Of a stretch of 64,000 bases of DNA, positions 22,140-35,964 are shown piece after piece; within the stretch, counting starts at the first letter, position 1, and each line of letters starts with the position of its first letter. Below the pieces are notes generated by a model that had not been told where the DNA came from, did not search any database, and saw only the letters and a program-made list of their open reading frames with translations. The DNA is from Chromera velia (Eukaryota > Sar > Chromeraceae), in contig JAHBMJ010002528.1 of assembly GCA_018398765.1 (NCBI GenBank), positions 17,637 through 81,636 of the forward strand. The letters run 5' to 3'. The position numbers and the translations under genes are program-made.

Positions 22140-24160
22140 CTGCACCCGAGCCTGACTCGCCTGAGTATTTTGTTTTCTCTTATAAACAGATCATGGACCG
22201 ACTGAAAGGAATGGATAAGAAAAAGGTAGCGGGACTGGATGGTATCTGTCCCAAGCAGCTTAATTTATATTTTTCTCATTCTCCTCTTTCTCATTTTTTT
22301 TTGTTTACTTTCTTCAACTTGATGCATGCTTACTCTTGCTGGCCTGAGAATTGGAATGTGCTGAGAATCGTTCCTGTAACAAAAGGAGTCCCTTCCCCCA
22401 ATCTGAATGAATGGCGGCCGGTCCATGTCGTGAACCCTCTTGCAAAGCTTTTTGGTCTTTTGATGGATGACCGGGTCCGCTCCTAGTTGCGGTTTGATGA
22501 GAGACAGATAGGCTCCAGGAAAGGAATTGGGACTAGGGAAGGGATCAGAGCGGTGGTGGGCCTTACACAGTTATGCAGAAAGAAAAAGAGAGCGCTGTTG
22601 GGAGGTTTTATCAACTTTTCTAAGGCGTTTAACTCAATCCTACGAGACAAACTCTTAGTAAAGTTAGAGAAGGAAGGCATCCAATGTGCAGACCTCTCTA
22701 TAGTAACAGTAATGTATAGAGGGGTCAGGGCAAGAGTGGACGGGGACAGTATGTTATTTAATGAAGGGGCGGGCATCAAACAAGGGGATGCATTGTCTCC
22801 TTCTCTTTTTTTTTGGTATGTTAATGACCTGCATGAATGTATTAGTAATGGATTGAGGGAGGATGGGAGTCAAACAGAGAAAGTTTGTTTGGGTGAGCAA
22901 GAAGTGGGGAGCCTGGGGTACGCGGACAACTTAGTTCTTTTTGCGCACTGCACCTCAGACCTCCAAGCCAAATTCAATGCATTGTATATATATTGTGAGA
23001 AGTGGGGGTTGAAAGCTAATTTGAAGAAAACAAAGATCCTCCGTCTGTCTGATGAGTGTGATGAATGTGCAGGAGCAGTCATGTATGGAGGGAAAGAAGT
23101 AGAGAGAACGGATGAATATAAATATCTGGGATGCTTATTTTTTGAAGGGGGGGACTTGGTTTGATCGATTGAAGCGCGGCTGCGAAACGGAGAGTGTACG
23201 TTGGGGGTAGTGATTGGGTTGGCAGCAAACATACAAGGGTTGTCTCTTCGGGCGAAGATTCAGCTTCTGCAGACATGCTGGGAACCGGTTACGTTATATA
23301 GTCTCGAGTGTCTCCCTGTCAGACAGACAGACTAGGAATCGATCGATAATTTGCATTTACGTTTCGTGCATTAGGCTGCCCGTCTTCCTTTCTGCAGCCT
23401 CCACATTCCTTCTCTTCTTTGCTTAGGTCTCCTTCCTGTGTGAGCTCTTCTGTGTGCCCGTTTTGTAAACCTCTGGATCTCTCTAAGTCGTTCCACCCTC
23501 CCTATCCCTCAGGCACTTCTCAGGGTCTAGAGGAGGCCAGAAGGCCAGAGGCAGAGAAGAACAATGCGTGGACTCTTTGTATGGGCCGACCTTGAATTTC
23601 TAATGTCTCTCCCCATACAGGCTTCAGGAAGGAATCCAGGCAGACAAAACCTTTTTGTCGATTCAAAAATAAATGATGCAGTGGGAAAGGAGTGTATAAG
23701 AAAAAGAGAGCAACAAGAGGCTACATGTTTTCCCTTGACTGCACATCTGTCTGGTATACAGAGAGCCTTTCCTTCTTCTTCCAGATCCTGTCTCTTTTTT
23801 CTCTCTTCTCGTTACGAACACAGGGGGGGGGGCAGAGTAAGAGTTTTTAGTTTACCTAAGAAAGCTTTGTATGAGAGGATTGAGCCGTTAGTAAGGGTCC
23901 TTTCCTTCAACAGACAAGGTGAGAGAGTAAGCGTGTCTGCTGAGGTCTTCTGTAAAGAGTCTTCCTGTATAGAAGGGAGGAAAGTTGATGACCTATGGCA
24001 TAGATTGTCGGTTTGCCCTCGGTACGTCTCCATAAAGGAGGGGTTACGGGCCATTGACTCTGAGAGACAGGCACATCGGTTGCAGGGACTCAGAGTGAAT
24101 GGTAATTCGGGTGTGGAGGGAGCAGACCTGGGAGAGAAGGAGGCGAGGAAATTATTGTAG
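22140..24160 (+). pseudogene. Reverse transcriptase and C-terminal knuckle of element B
   Basis: Fingers and palm follow the non-LTR order: AGLDGICPKQL, NEWRPVHVVNP, a stop after DDRVRS, then FINFSKAFNSI (motif A), GAGIKQGDALSPSL (motif B), LGYADNLVLF (motif C) and WGLKANLKKTK. The catalytic Asp of motif A and the second Asp of YADD are both Asn. More stops follow at about 23162, 23332 and 23373, the last replacing the Trp of the RFVRW motif seen in copy C. The C-terminal region (23564-24160) ends with CKESSCIEGRKVDDLWHRLSVC-type Cys/His spacing. Confidence 0.75.
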
Positions 24161-24430
24161 GATAGCTTGAAGGCAGACCTCGAAAGCGCTATGAAAATTG
24201 TTTGAGAGCTTTGTATTTCTTTTTATTCACTTGAATTAGTTTGATGAACACTCTCTAAGTTATTGTTTCTCGCTTTTTCCTCTGATTCCAAATCAGTTTC
24301 GCCATTGAAGTCTTGCTTCAGCCTACCGTCTCTTAAAGTAGAGCTAGGATCTTGAACAAGACTTGCATGAACATGGACTGCCAGGAGCTAGGCTCCGACG
24401 GCTATAGTCATTCATTCATTCATTCATATT

Positions 24431-24581
24431 AATTTCTCAGGCTAATATCATTTTTCCTCCCCATATGGAACTAATCAATCAATCAACTGCGATCAACTTA
24501 ATTTAAATCAATCAATCAATCTTACAATAGTTCACAATAGTTTCTGTTTAAGAAGATATATTTAAACTTCTTGTGTTTACG
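24431..24581. other. Short A+T-rich spacer with AATC repeats
   Basis: Two AATC-type runs near 24472-24488 and 24508-24522. The spacer separates the probable 3' tail of element B from the 32-bp inverted repeat. Confidence 0.5.
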
Positions 24582-24613
24582 GTGGCCCCGGCTGGCATGC
24601 CAAGGCCCCCGTA
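24582..24613 (+). repeat. 32-bp inverted repeat, left copy
   Basis: This stretch starts GTGGCCCCGGCTGG and ends GGCCCCCGTA. It is an exact reverse complement of 27195-27226, 2.6 kb away on the far side of the Copia-like pol. The stretch is itself an imperfect palindrome centred on TGGCATGCCA. Confidence 0.95.
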
Positions 24614-27234
24614 GAAGAAGCCGTGTCCCAATACAACAAGCGCCCCAGTGCAGGACAAGGAGGGAAGTCTTCTTTCCAAATTCGCCGTGGGTCCTTCCCT
24701 TTCTTTCCTGCAATCGCCTCCCTTCGTGAACTTCTCACCTCTGACAGCCCTGATTCCCTCCCTCTTGCTTACTCTGTTGGTGAGAGGATTCTTTTCTCTC
24801 ACCCAGAGGAGCGCCGCCCCAAGTTTGCCCCCCGATATGAAGAAGCCGAAATAGTCCAGTGCCTCGGGACCCACGTCTACCGAGTCCGACGGGACTCAGG
24901 CCATCGAATTCTTGCCCATAATTGTCGATGCCTTCGAAAGATTGACCCTTCCCCCAAATATAACCGCAGCAGTCATAGCAGCAGCAGCAGCAGTGAAGCC
25001 AGCTCACCACCGCCCACGTCACAATCTGAAGTATCAGAAGCCGATACTTCTCCCCCCTTCCCCACCCCGTGCCGTGGCCAGCGGGCTGACGTTTGACAAG
25101 GGGGAGATGATCATCTGGGAGGCCGATGACAGCCACAAGCGCTTCCTTGGCCATGTGCTTGCTGTTTAGGATGGTCTTATCACCGTCTACGCGTGGGGCA
25201 GCTCTCAGGGCGGCCCCCTTGCCAACTGATGCTTCCTCCCAGCGTGGCGCTCAAAAAACGGCAGCCGCATACGCTTTGGTAAGTCCAAACCAAACAAGCA
25301 AGTTGCCGAGTTGTGCCGTTTAGACCCTTCGGACATTGTTGAGCGTCATATTCGTCTTCAGCCCGATGGCAGGCTCCCGCCCTCGTCTATCGAACTCCAC
25401 TCCACAGCATTCGCCCACTCCCGTGAGCCGTTTCCGTCTTATCAGTTCGATACCGCCTCCCTCCTTACTGCATTGACTGCCACCACTCATGTTCTGATCC
25501 GTAAGAAAGACCTTCCCGCAGATGACCGTCCGTTGCTCGCAGCCTCCCGCACCAAAGAGCTCAACAAGTATTCTGATTATAAAGCGTACGAGTCCGTTCC
25601 CCTCTCCTCGGTCTCTCAGAAGACTTGTCGCACCGCTATTCCCCTCTTGTGGCGGGACACCTTGAAGCGTGTGTCAGATGGAGAGCAAGTTTTCAAGTCC
25701 CGCCTCTGTGCCAACGGGTCTCCTCGCTTCGATCATCGAGACGACGTCTCCGTCAGCAGTGATCCTGCCTCCCAGTGGGCTTTGCGTGTAGCGTTGACGA
25801 TGGCTTTTGCCTACCCCTCATTTGACCCCACCGATTCCCTCCTGGTCGGGGATATTGAGAATGCGTACCTTAATTCCCCTCGACCGTCCGACGCGCCCCC
25901 CGTGTATGTTGTTCCCCCCTCCGACCATCCGGATCATGGCAACGCCCTCTAGCTTCTTAAGAAGTGTGTCTACGGTTTGAAAGACAGCGGACACCTGTTC
26001 GAGGGAGACCGTGACCGCGCTTTGATGCAGGCTGGGTGGCCCAGGGTGGGTGAAGAGCGGTATTCCCGGGCTCTGGTGGAAATGGAAGGGCGTCTCCTCT
26101 CACTCCAACTCCCAACTTCTAGGTCTTTGCACTACTTTCATGGACAACCTTGCCATGATTGGCATTGGCCGCAGCCCCCAATCCCTTTTTGATGAAATCA
26201 CAGCCAAGGACCAATACACCATCACCACTACTGCCCCCTCACAGGGACAAATCCGCTGGGTGGGGGTTGACTTCTTTTTAAGTCCGGAGGAGGTCCAAAT
26301 TTCCCAACATAAATACATGATACAGTCCCTCTCCTCCCAGATCCCTCCCGGCCCGTGTCCTTCCACCCCTCTGCCCTCCTGTTCTTGTGATCCCCTTCCT
26401 GACTCCCCCCAGGGCCTTCTGTCACGCCGGCGTCACCAAGAGTTCCGTCGGCTCCTCGGGAGTCTCTCTTGGGTCGCCCGCGATACCTGCCCCAACCTAG
26501 CGGAAGCTTGTAATGAGCTCAGTCGTTTGGTGACTGCCCCCACCGAAGCAGCCGAGGCCCTCCTTCATGGCTTCGATCACTACGTCCTCCACACCTCGTC
26601 GCGTCGCATCAGCATCCGCCGAAGAGACTTTTCCCCAGTCACGTCCCCCCTCCACCTCAGTCAGTACGGAGATGCCTCTCTCAGCACCGCGGGGAGTGCT
26701 CATCCCCATACTGGATGGATCCTCGGCACGGGGAACTCCTGTTGGCATTGGAGATCGTTTCGTCAGCCCCGAGTAGCCCGCAGCAGCGCGCGTGCTGAGC
26801 TGTACGCCGCTCATGATGCCGCTGATTTCATGGAGAGCATCCTGCCAGCTCTCCGCACGGTGTGGAAAGCCGGTGTCACCGTCGACCTCTTCACTGATGC
26901 AGAAGATGTGCTGCACCTCGTGCATGCAGACCATCCGCGTCCATGTGAGCGGTCTGTCATGCAGGTGATCAAGTCTATGCAGTCCTGCCTCCTCGAACGT
27001 TCTCCGGACACCTTGGTTGTCCAGACGTTGGCCCTTCGTGATGCGCTGGATAAGTCAAACTTTCACCTCCGTCACATCCCCACTCATAAAAATCGCGCCG
27101 ATCCTTTGATTAAAAGCATGAGCCCTTCACTGCTTACCCCGTATTTTATCAGTTTTTGGAAGAAAGAAAGAAAAAAAGTAATGCGTGTTATGTTTACGGG
27201 GGCCTTGGCATGCCAGCCGGGGCCACGGCAGTGA
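24614..27234 (+). mobile_element. Copia-like retroelement pol, decayed
   Basis: The first part resembles the C-terminal GPY/F-type module of integrases (YSVGERILF, APRYEEAEIVQCLGTHVYRV, about 24770-24950). A Ty1/Copia-type RT follows: KSRLCANG, DIENAYLNSP (motif A, about 25852), CVYGLKDSG (about 25966), FMDNLAMIG (motif C, normally YVDDL; about 26137). RNase H motifs are YGDASLS, SSARAELYAA, FTDAED and HIPTHKNRADPL. TAG stops at 25167 and 25950 and a frame change near 26090-26120 break it. No gag or integrase core is visible, and I found no long direct terminal repeats. The final codons overlap the right inverted repeat. Confidence 0.75.
27195..27226 (-). repeat. 32-bp inverted repeat, right copy
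   Basis: Exact reverse complement of 24582-24613. It lies inside the last codons of the Copia-like frame, ending the protein as TGALACQPGPRQ. Confidence 0.95.
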
Positions 27235-27384
27235 AAGCCGTTTCGCAGTAGAAATAGAATCAGATTGATCATGAAGACAGAAGGGCTCCTAGCGAAGAAA
27301 CACCGACTCTCTATCAATCTCTAGGCGGTAGAACGTGTCTGTTAACAGCACGGGCGCTAGGGACTTAAGAACACTTCAAAACTT

Positions 27385-27470
27385 AGATTTAGAAATATGA
27401 ATGAATGTAAATGAATAACTATAGCCTACTATAGCCGTCAGAGCTTAGCTCCTAATATACATCGTTTTAC
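27385..27470 (-). repeat. Inverted copy of the element B tail
   Basis: The reverse complement of about 27390-27465 reads GGAGCTAAGCTCTGACGGC, then CTATAGT, then an ATTC-rich run. Element B's tail at about 24388-24430 reads GGAGCTAGGCTCCGACGGC, CTATAGT and ATTC repeats. The Copia-like segment is therefore framed by inverted LINE-tail motifs, each followed inward at about 155-165 bases by the 32-bp repeat. Confidence 0.65.
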
Positions 27471-28237
27471 GTATGCAAACGTATGAAATGCCCCGGAAAA
27501 GGCAGTCTGAGAAGACTCAGAGAATAAAAATATCTGACCATGGAATAGAATTATTTATATAGCAATGGAACCCAAAGCTATATAGTGGCTCCATGCACGC
27601 TTCCGGTGCTTCAAGAGCCCGGTCCGGATGGTGACAGGTGCTCTGATGCTGTCGATCGAATCTTTTGCTGAAAGTCTCTTTGAACCTCAACTTTCCCCTA
27701 TGCGTACACGTGCTCAATGCAGCGTTGTCTTGCAGTGTCCAGCCAGATCCCAATATTTTTTCCGGATACAAACAAAAGGAGGGAATGATACTGGCATGGA
27801 AAGGAGCTGTAACGTTACCTCTGGTATGAAATTAAATAGCTTGTAATGAGGAAAGTGGGATGGCGTCCTTCCAACGAGACTGAAAAGTGTGGACGTACGG
27901 AAATGAGGAAGAAACATTGGGGACGCACGGAGCGATTAGGTGGAGAAAAGACGAGAAACAAAGGATGGAAAGACTGCAATGGCAATTTAAATCAAAAGAG
28001 GAAGACCAAATTGCGAGAAAGGACTTGCGAACCAACTCTGCGGATCTCTTTCCCCCCATACTTTATGGATATGTTTCTGTACAACACTTTATCGGTAGTC
28101 ATTGAGAAGGGCGGGTGAGTGGTTGAATCGTTAAATGCGGAACTTTCCGCCTTCGCTTCATTTCATTCCCGACTCCAACACAGAATCACACTGACATCAG
28201 GGTGGGCTCTCTTTCCCCCTTTCTTCCCCTCCCCCCC

Positions 28238-28276
<39 letters not shown>

Positions 28277-29089
28277 TGCGCGCGCGCACGCGTGTGCGTG
28301 AGTTCAAGTGAGTCCTCGGGCGATCTTTGGCCGTCAGTAAGGAATGTTGACCTTGTTGAGCGGCGAAAACAAAGACGACGACGAAAAGTCCACTGTCAGT
28401 CTGTCTGCCTGGCTGGTCGTATGGAGACATGCAGAACAAATCGACCACCGATGGTCGGGGGAGACGAAGAGAAAAGAAAAGAAAATAGAGCAGACGGACT
28501 GACACACAAAAGCTCAGTCAAAAGAGGAAGATGAATTCGACGGATGCAAGCGAGCATCATGCGACAGAAAGAAAGAAAGATCGAAGATGTGAACTCCATG
28601 CCACAGTCGGCGGGGCACTTTGTTGTTGTTCCTTCCGTGCAATACTTGCTCACTCAGCTGAAGTTTTCCTTTCTTCGTTCTACAACATTGCAGTGTTCTC
28701 AGATCTCTTCCTTCCTTCCGTTATACGCGAATCTTCTCTTCACGTACACAAGAGACAGAAAGAGAACAGGCAAAGAGACAGAAAGACAACAGGCAGCAGA
28801 AAGCAGAGAAGGGAGAAGAAAGAGAGCGAGAGAGAGGCAGAGACAGAGAGAAAGCAAGAGAGAGAGAGAAAGGAGAGTCACTGAAAGTTTTCCCACCCCA
28901 ATCCCGCACAGCAAGCAGCCTTTATGTTTCTCCCCCACATTCTTGTCATCTTTCTGGGCTTTGCTTTCAAAGTTTACAACCCGACCGGCACGCATGCCTG
29001 TTGAGCACTGCCACCCCCTCCGTGATTCCGTTTAAACACCTTCAACGAACTGGGCTTCCACTGTCTTTCTTGAACCTCATTCATTCCTT
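27471..29089. other. Intergenic and probable hydrolase 3' UTR
   Basis: No protein-like frame. A (TG)n run lies at about 28240-28275 followed by a GC alternating stretch, and a (GA)-rich purine tract lies at about 28745-28875. The right part, next to 29090, probably includes the 3' untranslated region of the minus-strand hydrolase. Confidence 0.4.
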
Positions 29090-32929
<3,840 letters not shown>

Positions 32930-33618
32930 TTAGACTTGAAAATCTGTTGGAAAAGACCTCTGTCTAAAAAGAGACGGGCAGGTCGAATCAGTCTGACAAC
33001 CCTCAGAAAAAACTGAGGAATTCGTTCGGAATTTGTGCCTCAAGGGCGTTTCGAGGTAGGCAGCTCTCTCAAATTGAACACCAACATCTGTGCGTATGCT
33101 GTCTGAGCTTGTGTATAAAAGCGAGGTGCCGACATTCGATCGATCAAACACCTCAAATCTGACCACGTGAAAACGTGAGAATTGTGATGAGAAATGTGCA
33201 TGAGAGCTATAGCCCAAAACATCCCAAAACATCCCAAAACCTGATGCCGGGGCCCAGCTTGGGGCCCTGGGGCCTGGGCGGCTGGGCCCAAGAACTTGCC
33301 GACTTTCAAAGTAAAAATCGGCTTAAATTCAGCAGCCGATTGTTAGGAATTAAGGCGGGTCCGACTAGCTGATTTCCTCTTTCAAATTCTTTTCTGTTTT
33401 TGGTTTTGTTTGACTCGAGCAGTCAGCGCGAGCGAAGCCTGATGGCACACTTCACTTCTTTGTCCTAGACATAGACTACTGACCTGCCACTGAGATTTTA
33501 CTTCAGAACAGCTGCTTCTTAAGCCCGCTTCCAAGAGGCGTACCTTGTTCCGATTTTTCATCTTCTGTCGAATTGAACTGACAACTCTGCGGCTGAGTGA
33601 CTCTGTCCAGCCATAAAA
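32930..33618. promoter_or_regulatory. Divergent intergenic region of hydrolase and Deltex genes
   Basis: The hydrolase ATG (32929, minus) and the Deltex ATG (33619, plus) face away from each other across 689 bp, so the region should hold both promoters. A TATAAAAG at about 33114-33121 could be a plus-strand TATA box, about 500 bases before the ATG; that would need a long leader or an untranslated exon. Positions 33213-33240 hold a ten-base CATCCCAAAA-type repeat followed by a GGGCCC-rich stretch to 33290. No transcription start is proven. Confidence 0.5.
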
Positions 33619-35964
33619 ATGTTCTCAGGAGGAGTCCCCCAGTCCCCCAGAGGGATTGGACCCATCTCACCCCGCACGCATCGACACCAGAATTCCAGTG
33701 CACCAAATTTGCAGGTATGGGGACACCCATCTCCAGGGATGTCACCGTATGGATCGGCTTACGCAGGCTCACCTCACCACAGTCCCCACCCCCCGGGAAG
33801 CCCTTTCGGATTCCCGAAGCCGAATGAGAATGCCATTGATTTCTCACATGCCATCTCGACTGGCATGCTTCAATGGGGCGGGAAGACAAAGACTCTCTGC
33901 CCTATCGAAGCGCGCAAGAAGATTGAACAGGCACAAGATACGTCCGTGAGCTGCCCCATATGTTTCGAGCAGCTTGACGAGGCCCAAGAAGGCGACCAGC
34001 AGGTTGCAAGGAACATGGCAAAGGCGGGATGGGACAAGCTAGGGTTGGGTGCTCAGCTGAAGTGCGGCCACGCCTTTCACTCCTACTGTCTTTTCCAATG
34101 CCTGAACCATGCGCAACACTCCTTCAGTTGCCCCTCTTGTAAAGAAGTCATTCTACGATGTCAGGGAGACCAGCCTCCTGGCACAATGCACTGGGCTGTG
34201 TACCCTGTCGGATACAGAGCGCTCCCTGGGTACGAAAAGGTGCCGACTTGCCATGTGATGTACTGCATTCCTGGGGTTCCGGGACGCTGTCGTCCGAGCG
34301 AAGCCTATGGATATTTCCCGATGAACGAGAACGGAAAACCCGCTCTCCGCCTGCTGATGGAGGCATTCTCCTTTGGGCAGATCCTCAAAGTGGGAGAGAG
34401 GGGCGGTGTGATGTGGAACGGGATCTTGCACAGAAGTAGGAGAACTGGAGGTCAGTGAGGGACCAGCGGATTTGACTGACCTTGGTTTTCGTTTCCATCA
34501 TTTTTTGTTTTTTTCTGCCTCAACTTGAACTAGCCTTGCACATTCTCTTCTTGTTTCATTGTTCTCTTCTGCCTTCGCTTTTCCTCCCTCCCTGCAGGTC
34601 CGGAATTCTCCGGGTGGCCGGACAGTTCATTCTTTGAGGTTCTCTTCAGCCAGCTGGAGTCGAAGGGGTTCGTCCTGACTGACGACGAGAAGACAAAAGT
34701 CTCCGTCAGAGGGTATCACGTTGACCTCCCACTCCCGACAGCAACCAGCAGAGAGGCGACTGCCGGAATCGAAATAGTGGAAGAGGCAAAGGACCACGCA
34801 GACGCGCAGCCCTCCTCTTCCAGTGCCCCCCTTGAGGCTCCTGAGCCTTCTTCCAGTGAAGCCCCCCCCCCCCCCCCCCTGAAGCCCTCCTCGAGCTCAA
34901 TCCCCCCTTTGAGCCTACCCGCTCAAAAACCCACAGAGGACGATCCTCTCCACATCAGTAACAACACATCTCCTCCCCCCGAGCTTACCGCAGAGCAGGG
35001 AACAAAACTCCCCGTTGCCTCCGCCAAAAAGACCGCTCACGCCGCTGCCAAGAGGCACAGCCAGTCGACAGTCAACCAAAAGAAGCAACCCCCCAATCCC
35101 ACAGCCCAGGGGGCGAAAAAGCCGAAGCCGAACGTCGCACCCAAAGTGCAACCCACCGTGCACGCACCTGTGACCGCGAAAGCGAAGGCCAAGGCTGCTA
35201 TTCCTGTCGCCAAGGTCGTGTTGCCTTCCGCTCAACCAACCAAGCACACAGCAACAGCCAAACACGCCCGCCGCCCCTCAGCCGGAAACCCCCCGCCTGC
35301 CGTCTCTTCAGGTCCCCCGCCAGCTCACGCAACTGCAGCCCCTCCACGCCCATCGCCTGACGGAGGAGCAGCCGCCCCCCTCAGAAGCGGGTCTGCTGAA
35401 GGAGAGGCAGTCGGAGCCGCAAGATCCCACCGCGCCTCTGCCTTCTCGCATTCCCACAGCAGAAGAAACTCGACCCCCGCTCCTGGCCACGCAGCAGCCG
35501 CAGCTGCAGCTGCAGCCTCTGCTGCCTCCAGAACCAATGCTGCCGCCCGCCCCCCCAATCAGGGGGAGCCCGACTTTGTGCTTCCCCTCCGGAGCGCCCT
35601 CATCCTCACTCAGCAAAACCAACCGCAGGTCGTCACAGCGATTCCTCAGACGGCAACGTACACTTACGTGACAGCAGACGTTGGATACGCCTACCAGGCA
35701 GCCCAAATGTCTCCGCGGCAGTCCATGGCTTCGCCCTACCAGACGACAGCTCAGTATCAGACAACAGGCCGATACCAAACGACAGCCCAATACCAGACAG
35801 CAGCCCAATACCAGACGGCAGCACAATACCAGACGGCAGCGCAATACCAGACAGCAGCGACATACCAGCAGTACCAGACGGCCTCGCAGGCGCAGAGTGT
35901 TGCTGGCACGGGTGCAGGGCAGTACTTCGTCTATCCATCGTCCTCCTACGGTTACTGGTACTGA
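33619..35964 (+). CDS. Deltex-type RING E3 ubiquitin ligase
   Basis: Exons 33619-34450 and 34598-35964 (GTCAGT donor, CTGCAG acceptor) give 732 residues. A Pro-rich N-terminus (1-75) precedes a RING with ligands C112, C115, C149, H151, H154, C157, C171 and C174. The Deltex C-terminal (DTC) fold follows from about 185: GTMHWAVYPVGY, NENGKPALRLLMEAF, VMWNGILHRSRRTGG, and across the intron GWPDSSFFEVLFSQLESKG. In known Deltex proteins the RING recruits E2-ubiquitin and the DTC pocket binds ADP-ribose and NAD. No WWE domain is present. A long Pro/Ala/Ser-rich tail follows, ending in about eight YQT(A/T)AQ-like repeats (about 35735-35885) and YGYWY at the C-terminus. Well supported as to family; substrates unknown. 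Confidence 0.9.

Larger units (their letters stand above)
17280..24430 (+). mobile_element. Non-LTR retrotransposon B, long but decayed
   Basis: In order: coiled-coil ORF1-like stretches (17280-17560, 18240-18500) with a further short open piece (17922-18179), a Cys-rich segment (19362-19610), a giant TTC/Ser tract (19611-20200), a chromodomain-like segment (20200-20420), an APE-type endonuclease (about 20450-21380), a reverse transcriptase (about 22140-23400) and a C-terminal Cys/His knuckle (near 23945-24020). The likely 3' end is the ATTC repeat at about 24408-24430. Several stops and frame changes break it, and catalytic residues are altered, so it cannot be autonomous. The proposed left end is approximate. 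Its RT is clearly related to copies A and C. Confidence 0.75.

Noticed and set aside
14886-23164. YADD reverse transcriptases as retrons or diversity-generating elements
   Set aside because: Motif order, the APE endonuclease and the C-terminal Cys/His knuckle fit eukaryotic non-LTR retrotransposons.
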